NCBI GenBank assembly: GCA_038117225.1
Contig: JAYOFM010000108.1
Location: 1 to 12,315 of the forward strand
DNA: 12,315 nt
DNA from: JAYOFM01 sp038117225
Lineage (GTDB): Bacteria; Pseudomonadota; Alphaproteobacteria; Rhodospirillales; Casp-alpha2
Direction of reading: 5' to 3'
Shown piece after piece: positions 1-8,288 of this stretch (position 1 is the stretch's first letter; each line of letters starts with the position of its first letter). A program made the position numbers and the translations under genes. Below the pieces are notes generated by a model. The model ran no database searches, was not told the DNA's origin, and worked only from the letters and a program-made list of their open reading frames with translations.

Positions 1-117
1 CTACGGACGGATGCCGCTGACCGCGCTCTTACACCACTCGGTGGGACGTACCCCGCATTGGCGAGCCTCGCCGCGGTTGCGGAGACTCGGTTTCCGACGC
101 CACAACACGTCCGACGG

Positions 118-147
118 TTGTACCACTGGGCATAACCATCACATAAA
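118..147 (+). promoter_or_regulatory. weak candidate promoter of the chemoreceptor gene
   Basis: TTGTAC at 118-123 and CATAAA at 142-147 are separated by 18 bases, a loose match to a housekeeping sigma promoter. Transcription would begin near 154 and the start codon is at 175. The match is weak, and a different sigma factor could serve this gene. Upstream, 1-117 shows no convincing gene; a minus-strand open frame of fewer than 60 codons there has no family resemblance that I can see. Confidence 0.2.
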
Positions 148-174
148 GCAGCAGTAGAACTAGGAATAATAGGC

Positions 175-2299
175 ATGGATGCGATCAAGAACTTGAATAT
201 CCGTATACGGGTCATGGCCGGTTTCGGTGTCGTTTTGGCACTCATGATCATTATGTCGGCACTGAGTTTCACCAACTTCCTCAATGTCAATCACGAAGTC
301 GAGGAATTCGCCGAGTTGGCGGCCGAGGTGAAGATGGTCGAGACGATCGAAATCAATGTCCTGAAGCTCGCCAACACGGCGCAGCACTTCGCGGCGACGG
401 GCGACGAGGCCGATTCGGAAAAAAACCGCCATCCTGCGCGCGAAACTGGCGAAGGAAATTGCCAAAACGAACGAACGCATCAAGAACGAGGAACATCTGA
501 AGCTGCTGGCGGGTATCAAAAAGGCGCTGACGAAATACAATCAAGAGTTCGATGGTATGGCCGATTTGGTCAAGGAACAGAATCACCTTGTGAGCGACGT
601 CCTGATTCCCGCGGGCGAGGCGGTGGTGCACGACATCGACGGCATCATTAAGGATGCAGCGAAAGAAGGAAACGAGGAGGCGATGCGCCTGGCCGCCACT
701 GCGCGCGAACACGCCTTGCTGACCCAGGTTTACACCCAACGCTACATTAACGAACAGGATGAAGCGCTTGTGGAGAACGTGCGGCACGAGTTCAAAAAGA
801 CCGAGGAGGCGTTGGCTACGCTGAAAAGCTCATTGCACACGCAAAAGGAAAAAGATCTCTTCGCCGATGCCCAGAAGCGGTTCCATGACTATGAAGTCGC
901 CTTCGAGAAGATGCACGTGGACGAGGTTAAAGTCCGCCACCTGGTGGATGAAAAGATGCCAGAAGAAATCAACGACATCGTCAAGAAAGCGGAGCACCTG
1001 GCCGAGTTGATCTCGATCGAGGAACATAAACTCGAAAAGCAAATGCATGACGAAATTGCGGCTGCCGAAACGCAAATTATCATTATCAGCGTACTCGGCG
1101 TCCTCATTGCCATGGCCATCGCGTTCTACCTCAGTCAGGATATCTCAAATCCGATTGTTCGCATGACCGGCGCCATGCAGGAATTGGCTGATGGCAACCT
1201 CGAGGTTGAGGTTCCCGATGCCGATCGTGGTGATGAAATTGGTGACATGGCGGCGACCATGCAGGTGTTCAAGGACGCCGCTGTCGAAAACGAGAAAATG
1301 CGCCAACAACAGAAAAAGGCCGAAGAGGCCGAACGCCAGCGCGAGGCCGAAGAGCGCAAAATGGCCGAACAACGGGCCGAACAGGAGCGCCAGCGCGAAG
1401 CCGAGGCCGAACGCGAGAAGAAAGCCGCCGAGGAACAGGCCGAGGAAGAGCGCAAGCGCTTGCTCAACGAAATGGCCGATCAGTTCCAATCCAGCGTCGG
1501 CAATGTGGTCGAAGGTGTATCGGCGGCGGCCGAGGAAATGCAGGCTTCGGCTCAGAGCATGGCAGCCGGCGCCGAGGAAACCGAAACACGCTCCGCGGCC
1601 GTCGCCGCTGCGGCGGAGCAGGCCGCGGCCAACGTCACCACGGTCGCCTCGGCGGGCGAGGAACTGTCGTCGTCGATCACCGAGATCAGTCGTCAGGTGT
1701 CGCAGTCGTCCAGCATTTCCAAGAAGGCTGTCGAGGAAGCCGGCAAGACCAGCGCGCAGATCGAGGAACTGGTGATCGCCGCCGACAAGATCGGCGAGGT
1801 CGTCAACCTGATCACCGATATCGCGGAGCAAACCAATCTGCTGGCGCTCAACGCCACCATCGAGGCGGCGCGCGCCGGTGATGCCGGCAAGGGCTTTGCC
1901 GTCGTCGCATCGGAAGTCAAGAACCTGGCCACCCAGACGGCCCGGGCAACCGACGAAATCGGCAGCCAGATTGGCGGCATTCAGACGGCGACCAAGGATG
2001 CGGTTGTCGCCATTCAGGAAATCTCCAAGATCATTACGCAGACGGACGAGATTTCCAGTGCCATCGCCGCGGCGGTAGAGGAACAATCCGCCGCCACCAG
2101 CGAAATCGCCACCAACATCGAGCAGGCATCCGCTGGCTCGGCCGAGGTTTCGAGCAACATCGGCGGCGTCAGCCAGGCTGCCGCGCAGTCCGGTGAATCG
2201 GCGTCACAGATCCTACAGGCATCGCAGGAACTGGCCACCCAGGCCGCACATCTGAGCAAGGAAGTCGATACCTTCATCGTCAATATCCGTCCAAGCTAG
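175..2299 (+). CDS. methyl-accepting chemotaxis protein, interrupted by a +1 frameshift
   Basis: Transmembrane chemoreceptor that would sense a ligand outside the cytoplasm and control the CheA kinase through CheW. The ATG at 175 follows AGGA at 162-165. The frame runs to the A7 tract at 419-425, where it must change by one base; the other frame then continues without loss to the TAG at 2297-2299, giving about 707 residues. In the corrected protein, TM1 is at about 14-33 and an all-helical sensor region spans about 35-300. Its size suggests a helical bimodular (HBM-like) sensor, which is an inference. TM2 is at 301-319 (IIIISVLGVLIAMAIAFYL), HAMP at about 320-375, and a long E/A/R/Q-rich coiled coil at 362-430. 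The conserved signalling tip is at about 551-581 (EQTNLLALNATIEAARAG). No NWETF-like CheR tether is present at the C-terminus. If the shift is real, the uncorrected frame from an internal ATG at 557 gives a 580-residue product without TM1. Family assignment is certain; intactness is not. Confidence 0.95.
419..425 (+). other. seven-A homopolymer at the chemoreceptor frameshift
   Basis: The run of seven A follows GATTCGG. Reading GAA AAA ACC GCC with six A keeps the receptor frame; with seven A the upstream frame goes on as 76 unrelated codons and stops at 649-651. The receptor sequence is continuous on both sides of this point, so a single-base insertion is enough to explain the break. A sequencing or assembly error, a recent mutation, or slippage by RNA polymerase at the A run are all possible. 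Confidence 0.85.
1334..1404 (+). repeat. imperfect direct repeat in the chemoreceptor linker
   Basis: A 17-base unit CGCCAGCGCGAGGCCGA at 1334-1350 recurs at 1388-1404 with one mismatch, exactly 54 bases (18 codons) further on. It encodes RQREAE in both copies and lies in the charged helical stretch between HAMP and the signalling domain. It may reflect an internal duplication that lengthened the coiled coil, or only biased codon use in an E/A/R-rich helix. Confidence 0.45.
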
Positions 2300-2322
2300 G
2301 ACGCTTCATTCGCTTACGACGA

Positions 2323-2357
2323 GGGCGCCACGGCATTGCCGTTGGCGCCCTTTGTCC
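2323..2357 (+). terminator. rho-independent terminator after the chemoreceptor gene
   Basis: GGGCGCCACGGC at 2323-2334 pairs with GCCGTTGGCGCCC at 2338-2350, leaving one bulged base and a three-base ATT loop. TTTGTCCTT follows. The hairpin begins 23 bases after the chemoreceptor stop codon and separates that gene from the next cluster. The T tract is short and interrupted, but the stem is strong. Confidence 0.8.
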
Positions 2358-2442
2358 TTAACGGGTTCATTACAAGCTACTCGTGGTGCTTTAATGTGGC
2401 GCCGCGGTTCGGATGGGGGCCGCGTCGGAAGGACCGCAATTC

Positions 2443-2910
2443 ATGCGCCTCTATCTCGTGCGCCACGGCCGCGCCATGCCGACGGACGAAAATCCCAAGC
2501 AGCCGCTGAGCGATAGCGGCCGCGCCGATGTCAACCGCATGGCCTCGTTCTTGGCGCGTTCCGGCGCCCGAGCCGACCATGTCTATCATTCCGGTAAAAC
2601 CCGAGCGGCGGAAACAGCGTTGCTGCTGGCCGACGTGCTGGGCCCCGGCCGTCTGGTCGAGGAGATGGCTGGCATTACGCCGATGGACGATCCACAAACG
2701 CTCATCGATGCCGCCAACGCGTGGACCGAAGACATCATGGTCGTCGGGCACAATCCCTATATGGAACGCGTCGTCGCCCGCCTGCTCAGTGGCGGCGACA
2801 ACAGACCTGTCGCCATCTTTCCAACCGCCACCGTCTGTTGCCTCGAACGTCAGGCCGACGGTGTCTGGATCCTACACTGGCACGTGACGCCGGCCCTGCT
2901 CGGCGGCTGA
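2443..2910 (+). CDS. sixA: SixA-type phosphohistidine phosphatase
   Basis: Small histidine-phosphatase-superfamily protein of 155 residues. SixA enzymes remove phosphate from phosphohistidine; the E. coli enzyme acts on the histidine phosphotransfer domain of ArcB or on the nitrogen PTS. The RHG signature is at residues 6-9 (VRHG) with catalytic His8. The second arginine is in KTRAAET (Arg54) and the second histidine is in VVGHNPY (His103). The length fits SixA rather than the larger phosphoglycerate mutases. The ATG at 2443 was chosen because GGAAGGA lies about 10 bases upstream and because family members start right at MxLYLVRHG; an in-frame ATG at 2413 would add ten unconserved residues. 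It is the first of three same-strand genes. No partner sensor kinase or PTS gene lies in the window, so the substrate is unknown. Confidence 0.87.
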   Translation: MRLYLVRHGRAMPTDENPKQPLSDSGRADVNRMASFLARSGARADHVYHSGKTRAAETALLLADVLGPGRLVEEMAGITPMDDPQTLIDAANAWTEDIMVVGHNPYMERVVARLLSGGDNRPVAIFPTATVCCLERQADGVWILHWHVTPALLGG

Positions 2911-2953
2911 CGGCCCCTTCTATCCATTCTCCCTTCATCACGCGAGTTCACAC

Positions 2954-3343
2954 ATGCCTTCCAAGAAGCCGCCCAAGGTCTCGTTCAACTGCAATAAGTG
3001 CCCTGCCTATTGCTGCACCTACCCGCGCATCTGCGTCACCAAACGTGATATCGAGCGGCTCGCCAAGCACTTCGATCTGCCGGTGGCGAAAGCCGCTGAA
3101 CGGTTCACCAAGAAGGGGCATGAAAAGGGCGAGATCATCCTGCGCCACCAGGATGATGAACACTTCGGCACCGCTTGCCGGTTTCTCGACTCGACGACCC
3201 GGCAATGCACAATTTACGAGGCTCGGCCGGCCATCTGCCGCGATTTTCCCGGCACCCGGCGTTGCGGTTACTATGATTTTCTGACCTTCGAACGTCGGGC
3301 ACTAGAAGATCCGGATTATATTTCCGTGACCAATAACACCTGA
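2954..3343 (+). CDS. YkgJ-family cysteine-cluster protein
   Basis: Cytoplasmic protein of 129 residues with the CxxCxxxCC pattern of the YkgJ / zinc- or iron-chelating cluster family. Nine cysteines are visible: 13, 16, 20, 21 and 27 in the N-terminal cluster (CNKCPAYCC), then 75, 85, 95 and 104. The block C-x-I-Y-E-x-R-P-x-x-C at residues 85-95 is typical of the family. Such proteins are thought to bind a metal or an Fe-S cluster, but no reaction is established. The gene starts 43 bases after the phosphatase gene and ends 24 bases before the GlcG-family gene, so the three may be co-transcribed. The start at MPSKKPPK leaves little N-terminal sequence before the first cysteine, as expected. 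No strong ribosome-binding site is visible. Confidence 0.87.
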   Translation: MPSKKPPKVSFNCNKCPAYCCTYPRICVTKRDIERLAKHFDLPVAKAAERFTKKGHEKGEIILRHQDDEHFGTACRFLDSTTRQCTIYEARPAICRDFPGTRRCGYYDFLTFERRALEDPDYISVTNNT

Positions 3344-3367
3344 GTTGCCACCCATGAGGATGCTCCC

Positions 3368-3799
3368 ATGTCCACGCTGACCCTTGATCAAGCGGCCACC
3401 GTCGCCAATGGCGCCCTGGAGAAAGGGGCCGCCGCCGGGTTCGATCCGTTGACCGTCGCCGTGCTCGACGCCGGTGGCCATCTGGTTGCCTTCCTGCGGG
3501 AAGATGGCAGCGGTATCCTCAGGCCCGAAATCGCCATCGGCAAGGCCTACGGCGCGCTCGGTTTCGGGCTTGGCGGCCGTGCCCTGCACGACAAGAACGA
3601 GAAATTCCTCGCCGCCGTCGCCGCCGCCTCGAACGGGCGCATGATCCCGGTGCCGGGGGGCGTGCTGATGCGCGATCCCGAATCCGACGCCATCATCGGC
3701 GCCGTCGGCATCTCGGGCGACAATTCCGGCAACGACGAAATGGCCGCCGTCGCCGGCATCGAAAGCGCCGGGCTGAAGGCGGATACGGGAGCCGTTTAG
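3368..3799 (+). CDS. GlcG/HbpS-family heme-binding-like protein
   Basis: Protein of 143 residues with the features of the GlcG/HbpS (DUF336) fold: an N-terminal helix with LTLDQAATVANGAL, the strand VAVLDAGGHLVAFLRED at residues 30-46, the AIGKAYGAL helix, and the conserved IPVPGGVLMRD block at 93-103 followed by IIGAVGISG. HbpS binds heme and senses redox stress in Streptomyces; GlcG belongs to glycolate loci, but most homologues have no proven role. GAGGA at 3356-3360 lies seven bases before the ATG. The gene follows the YkgJ-like gene by 24 bases and converges on uvrB. No signal peptide is seen, so a cytoplasmic location is likely. No glycolate oxidase genes are nearby. Confidence 0.88.
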   Translation: MSTLTLDQAATVANGALEKGAAAGFDPLTVAVLDAGGHLVAFLREDGSGILRPEIAIGKAYGALGFGLGGRALHDKNEKFLAAVAAASNGRMIPVPGGVLMRDPESDAIIGAVGISGDNSGNDEMAAVAGIESAGLKADTGAV

Positions 3800-3844
3800 A
3801 TAACGCGCCGTGATTACAACGACGGGGGAATTGATCCCGTTATC
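3799..3844. terminator. weak hairpin between the convergent genes
   Basis: GATAACG at 3799-3805 and CGTTATC at 3838-3844 are inverted copies that bracket the 40-base gap between the GlcG-family stop and the uvrB stop. An inner CGGG/CCCG pair with a nine-base loop lies within. It overlaps both stop codons. It could serve as a two-way terminator, but there is no T tract. Confidence 0.25.
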
Positions 3845-6029
3845 GCCGCCCACCGCCCTTTGATTTACCCTTCTTTCCGCCGCGGCCGCTCGGTTTCCAC
3901 GTCGGCTTGAATTTGGGCGCCGTGCCGGGGCGGTCGAGTCCCAGTTCGTGGGCCTCTAGGCGACGCACCTCGTCACGTAGGCGGGCTGCTTCCTCGAATT
4001 CCAACTCCGCCGCCGCTGCCTTCATGCGGGCATTGAGATCGGCGAGCACGGCCTGAATGTTATGACCGACCAGTTCCACCTCGCCACTTTTGCCGGTATC
4101 CACGGTGACGTAATCGTGCTCATAAACACTGTCGATGACGTCGGAGATGCCTTTCTTGACGCTCTCCGGGGTAATGCCGTGTTCGATGTTGTAGGCTTGT
4201 TGGCGTTCGCGCCGGCGTTCGGTTTCACCGAGTGCGTACTCCAGCGAGTTGGTAATCCTATCGGCGTATAGGATGACCCGACCATCGACGTTGCGCGCCG
4301 CCCGGCCGATGGTCTGTACCAGCGACGTCTTGGACCGCAAGAAACCTTCCTTGTCCGCATCCAGGATACAAACCAGAGCACATTCAGGAATATCCAGGCC
4401 TTCGCGCAGCAGGTTGATGCCGATCAACACGTCGAAGGCGCCGAGACGAAGATCGCGAATGATCTCGATACGCTCTAACGTGTCGATATCCGAGTGCATG
4501 TAACGCACGCGCACGCCGTGTTCATGCAGATACTCGGTGAGGTCCTCGGCCATGCGTTTCGTCAGCGTGGTGACCAGGGTGCGCATCCCCTGCGCGGCGA
4601 CCTGCTTGACCTCGCCCAACAGATCGTCGACCTGATTTTCCACTGGGCGCACGATGCATAGGGGGTCGATCAGGCCAGTCGGGCGCACCACCTGTTCGGT
4701 AATGACACCGCCCGTGCGGTCCAATTCCCATGGTGCCGGCGTCGCCGATACATAGACCGTCTGCGGCCGCATGGCCTCCCATTCCTCGAACTTCAAGGGC
4801 CGGTTGTCGACGCAACTGGGCAAGCGGAACCCGAATTCGGCGAGCGTCGATTTTCGGTTGAAGTCGCCTTTGAACATGCCGCCGATCTGCGGCACCGTGA
4901 CATGGCTTTCGTCGACGATCAGCAGGGCATTATCGGGCAGGTATTCGAATAGGGTTGGCGGCGGATCGCCGGGCGCGCGACCCGTCAAATAGCGGGAATA
5001 GTTCTCAATGCCGGCGCAATGGCCGGTGGTCTCCAACATCTCCAGATCGAAACGGGTGCGCTCCTCGATACGCTGCGCCTCGATCAGCTTGCCGCGTTCA
5101 ACCAGCCAGTGGATGCGCTCCTTCATCTCGGCGCGGATACGAGGAATTGCCTGCATCAACGTTGGCCGCGGAGTGACATAGTGGCTGTTGGGGTAAACGA
5201 CAATTTCTTCCAGGGTCGCGATCTTGTCGCCGGTCAGGGGATCGATCTCCCAAATCGCCTCGATCTCGTCGCCGAAGAATGACAGCCGCCAAGCCCGGTC
5301 CTCCATGTGCGAGGGGAACAGTTCCACGACATCGCCGCGCACCCGGAAGGCGCCACGGTAGAACGCGGCATCGTTGCGCTGATACTGCAGAGCGACAAAA
5401 CGCTTCAGCAGATCGCGCACATCGACCGTATCACCGGGTTTCAGGCGGGCCGTCATTTCCGTATAGGTCTCGACGGCACCGATACCGTAAATGCACGATA
5501 CCGAGGCGATGATGATGACGTCGCCCCGTTCCAGCAACGCCCGAGTCGCGGCGTGGCGCATGCGATCGATCTGTTCGTTCACCGACGCGTCTTTTTCGAT
5601 GTAGGTGTCGGTGCGGGGTACGTAGGCTTCCGGCTGGTAATAATCGTAATAGCTGACGAAATACTCGACCGCGTTATCTGGATAGAAATCCTTCATTTCG
5701 CCATAAAGCTGCGCCGCCAGGGTCTTATTGGGCGCCAGTATCAATGCCGGGCGGCCCAAGTTCTGGATCACGTGGGCGATGGTGAAGGTCTTGCCCGACC
5801 CGGTCACGCCCAGCAGCACCTGATCCCGCTCGCCGGCCCTGAGCCCCGCCGTCAGCTCGGCGATGGCTTCCGGCTGGTCGCCAGCGGGCTCGAACGGTGA
5901 CGTCAGCTTAAACGTGCGACCGTCATCCACCGGCGCGCGGCGCGGCGGTTGAAACAGCATCGGCGGCGCCGCCGACATGTCGCTGAGGCCAGGGTTGGCC
6001 GCGGGATTGAGATCGTTATCTGGAATCAT
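3840..6029 (-). CDS. uvrB: UvrABC excinuclease subunit B
   Basis: Damage-verifying helicase-like subunit of nucleotide excision repair: UvrA loads it on damaged DNA, it checks the lesion, and it recruits UvrC for incision. The frame encodes 729 residues. Walker A is GVTGSGKT at 74-81; the beta-hairpin that clamps DNA is around 125-138 (VSYYDYYQPEAYVP); the Walker B-type DESHV is at 373-377; helicase motifs GINLLREGLDIPE (537-549) and QTIGRAARN (572-580) follow. The UVR motif that contacts UvrC is at about 664-692, and the tail is rich in Lys, Arg and Gly. The core begins near residue 40 (FKLTSPFEPAGDQP), so the N-terminal extension is uncertain: the ATG at 6029 follows a TAA and has no clear ribosome-binding site, and internal ATGs at residues 18 and 24 are alternatives. 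I found no alphaproteobacterial LexA box (GTTC-N7-GTTC) in the 116 bases upstream. Confidence 0.98.
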   Translation of the reverse strand: MIPDNDLNPAANPGLSDMSAAPPMLFQPPRRAPVDDGRTFKLTSPFEPAGDQPEAIAELTAGLRAGERDQVLLGVTGSGKTFTIAHVIQNLGRPALILAPNKTLAAQLYGEMKDFYPDNAVEYFVSYYDYYQPEAYVPRTDTYIEKDASVNEQIDRMRHAATRALLERGDVIIIASVSCIYGIGAVETYTEMTARLKPGDTVDVRDLLKRFVALQYQRNDAAFYRGAFRVRGDVVELFPSHMEDRAWRLSFFGDEIEAIWEIDPLTGDKIATLEEIVVYPNSHYVTPRPTLMQAIPRIRAEMKERIHWLVERGKLIEAQRIEERTRFDLEMLETTGHCAGIENYSRYLTGRAPGDPPPTLFEYLPDNALLIVDESHVTVPQIGGMFKGDFNRKSTLAEFGFRLPSCVDNRPLKFEEWEAMRPQTVYVSATPAPWELDRTGGVITEQVVRPTGLIDPLCIVRPVENQVDDLLGEVKQVAAQGMRTLVTTLTKRMAEDLTEYLHEHGVRVRYMHSDIDTLERIEIIRDLRLGAFDVLIGINLLREGLDIPECALVCILDADKEGFLRSKTSLVQTIGRAARNVDGRVILYADRITNSLEYALGETERRRERQQAYNIEHGITPESVKKGISDVIDSVYEHDYVTVDTGKSGEVELVGHNIQAVLADLNARMKAAAAELEFEEAARLRDEVRRLEAHELGLDRPGTAPKFKPTWKPSGRGGKKGKSKGGGRR

Positions 6030-6145
6030 TTACACATGACGCTATTCTTGGGTCACTCCAAATCGAGATGGCTGGCCGCCAACAGCGGAGTATCCGCGAA
6101 CTTCCCGGTTTCCATTCCAATGTTCCGACCAGAATATGTGCCGCT

Positions 6146-7987
6146 CTATGAACGCCCACACCCCCAACAATAGAGGATGTGACGGTCCCATATCGGAGAG
6201 CGCATCACAGCTATCTTTGGGATAACCGGATCATGAATAATCCCATATCGTCGCAACACCGAGATGGTAAATTTCTCATCGCCATCGAAATAGATGCGAC
6301 GCGCATTAGATTTTTCGGGACAGGGTAGCGCCACCTCACAAACCCGTCCAATTACATCTGTCGTCGGCGTAACACGCTGCACTAGCCGCAATCCCCTTTT
6401 TGAGAGGCTCTGTCGAAGGTAATAGTTCAAAATCGGACGATACGCGAATTTTCCGACAATTACGTCTCCTCGTTCTACACGATTGGCGAACTCAAAAGAA
6501 AAATCGACGAGCTTCCAATTAGATTTTCGACCTATTAGTTCATACAAGACACTACCGCTTTTGACGGCATTGAATCCGACCGACACGGCCCCCGCAACGA
6601 CAGCGGCTCCCGCAACTCCATGCAGGATTTTATGCTGCCCAAGGGCTTGAACCCAGATAGTCAGGCCTCTGCCGGTCACCATCGCCAAGGGCGGTATTAG
6701 AAACTGCCAGATGCGGGCTGGCGGCAACTGTACACCAACCAAAAAAAGCATCGGCGCGACACCCACGAGCGCGGCCGCGACGAGTATCGCTCCGCGTCGG
6801 TCGAACAGCATACCGGTCACTAACCCCGCGCTCAGAATGGCCTGAATTCCACCCGGAATGTCAATCATCGACTGCGCGTACAATTTTTCCAATTGATCAA
6901 CGATGATACCAGCCATGGACATGGCCGGCGCGCCGCTAAGAGGTTCGCTCTCCACTGTCAGCAACGAAAATCCATGAGCAAGCAGAAACGGACTGAACAG
7001 GAGAATTAGGATACCAATTGTCAAAATACTGGTTGCCACGCCCATTTCGATCATCCGTGGCACAATCCGATATCCATCTCTGTCCAACATGGAAAACGCC
7101 AAAAATGTGAACGCCACCGTATAGCCGAATGCCATTGACTGCACACTGTAGCCGGCAATTGCCGATAAACTAGCGAAGGCCACAATCGCCGCCCAATTTC
7201 GGGTTCGTACCAGATAGGGCACCATCCCCAGCATGATGACAAATGCGAGGTTGCCGAAGGCATACCCTCTTGCGTTGACAGAATAAGCGACCAACGGCCA
7301 TGCCACCGCGACGATCGCCGTGGCGACGATCCCCACGGCGCGGCTAAACAAAATTCTCGATACCCAGTAGACGACCGGCAATAGGGCTAATCCGGCGATT
7401 AGCATGGGCGCGCGGATCACCCACTCGGCAGTACCAAAAATGCGCGTGAATATGCCCGCCGAGACAACAGCAAGAGAATGGTAGGCTGCGGATTGGTTGG
7501 TCAACATCAGATAGAACGGCTGCTGGGACATTTGAAAGGCGTTGCCCTCATCGTAGGCCAGCGGCGCACCAAGAAAATGAAACCGCAATCCCGCGCCCAC
7601 CGCTATACACGAAAGGAGAAGAATTGCCTCCAGCTTGGAAATCCTCAGGAAGGTCGCGCGCAAACTTTCCCTACAGGAACCGATGAAATCACGACCGTCG
7701 GCGGCAAATTGGATAAAAACTATGTCCATTCGACGCCGGAACAAGAGAATAAGGACGGCAATCAGACCGAAGCCCGCACCAACATTCCAGGCGCGTCCGG
7801 CCATACTGATATGGCGAGCTTCCGAGTAGGAAAAATGGAATTCCTCGATTGTGAAAAAAACTGCTAGCATCCGCACGCTATCGACGGAAAGTGAGCCGAA
7901 AATAATTAAAAGAACAGCTCCAGCGCTGAATAGGCCGCTCAAAACAATCGCCGCCCCTTTACACTGAATAGTTTCTAAACTCGTCAC
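6146..7987 (-). CDS. GT39-like polytopic membrane glycosyltransferase
   Basis: Integral inner-membrane protein of about 613 residues with around ten or more hydrophobic segments and a hydrophilic C-terminal part of about 130 residues. Numbered from the longest frame, LGAPLAYDEGNAF at 158-170 places an Asp-Glu pair right after a membrane helix, as in the first periplasmic loop of the GT39 / ArnT / PMT family. RAPMLIAGLALLP followed by NARGY (258-261) is also typical. These enzymes move sugars from a polyprenyl phosphate carrier to lipid, protein or other acceptors outside the cytoplasm; acceptor and sugar are unknown here. The start is uncertain: the open frame reaches a TTG at 8044 with no ribosome-binding site, whereas the GTG at 7987 has GGAA seven bases upstream, leaving ten residues before the first membrane helix. 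Base composition is clearly more AT-rich than its neighbours, which suggests transfer. No other polysaccharide genes lie nearby. Confidence 0.75.
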   Translation of the reverse strand: MTSLETIQCKGAAIVLSGLFSAGAVLLIIFGSLSVDSVRMLAVFFTIEEFHFSYSEARHISMAGRAWNVGAGFGLIAVLILLFRRRMDIVFIQFAADGRDFIGSCRESLRATFLRISKLEAILLLSCIAVGAGLRFHFLGAPLAYDEGNAFQMSQQPFYLMLTNQSAAYHSLAVVSAGIFTRIFGTAEWVIRAPMLIAGLALLPVVYWVSRILFSRAVGIVATAIVAVAWPLVAYSVNARGYAFGNLAFVIMLGMVPYLVRTRNWAAIVAFASLSAIAGYSVQSMAFGYTVAFTFLAFSMLDRDGYRIVPRMIEMGVATSILTIGILILLFSPFLLAHGFSLLTVESEPLSGAPAMSMAGIIVDQLEKLYAQSMIDIPGGIQAILSAGLVTGMLFDRRGAILVAAALVGVAPMLFLVGVQLPPARIWQFLIPPLAMVTGRGLTIWVQALGQHKILHGVAGAAVVAGAVSVGFNAVKSGSVLYELIGRKSNWKLVDFSFEFANRVERGDVIVGKFAYRPILNYYLRQSLSKRGLRLVQRVTPTTDVIGRVCEVALPCPEKSNARRIYFDGDEKFTISVLRRYGIIHDPVIPKIAVMRSPIWDRHILYCWGCGRS

Positions 7988-8044
7988 CTTAACATTCCAT
8001 GTTTGAGGTATAATAAAACCGGTACGGAAGGACCAGATTGGCAA

Positions 8045-8288
8045 ACGTCACGATTCTGAAATTCTACTCACTGCGCCAATTTCGGCTGCGACCATCACCA
8101 CTCCATAACAGCATCGAGTCGCGGCATTACCGCATGCGATTGTAGCCAAGCGGACTGGGCGGCAAAACCTCGCGACGCATTGCGATCGAAATGTCGTTCA
8201 TGCGGGATCCATGTTGACTTTCTGAATTCGCTTCTGTCTCAGCCGAACGGCTTGAAGCCCGGCCAGTTCACGTGCCACGGTCTCTACC
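8045..8288. other. intergenic region between divergent genes
   Basis: This 244-base gap separates the minus-strand glycosyltransferase gene from the plus-strand dioxygenase gene and must hold promoters for both; I cannot place either with confidence. An AT-rich ATTATACC-like stretch lies just inside, at about 8005-8015 on the minus strand, and would suit the GTG start at 7987. Two tiny minus-strand frames (8198-8290 and 8127-8201) overlap by ATGA, but nothing identifies them as genes. Confidence 0.4.

Noticed and set aside
60..72. Inverted repeat GGCGAG-C-CTCGCC
   Set aside because: The one-base loop cannot form a hairpin, there is no T tract, and it lies far from the start of the gene.
1145..2086. 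Long open frame of 313 codons on the minus strand inside the chemoreceptor gene
   Set aside because: It is antisense to a certain gene, has the repetitive G/R/L/D composition of a shadow frame in GC-rich DNA, and matches no family.
5307..5900. Open frame of 197 codons on the plus strand across uvrB
   Set aside because: It is antisense to conserved UvrB motifs including Walker A, with no start signal or recognisable domain.
6030..6145. SOS (LexA) box ahead of uvrB
   Set aside because: Near matches such as GAAC-N7-TTTC and a lone GTTC exist, but no direct GTTC-N7-GTTC repeat is present on either strand.
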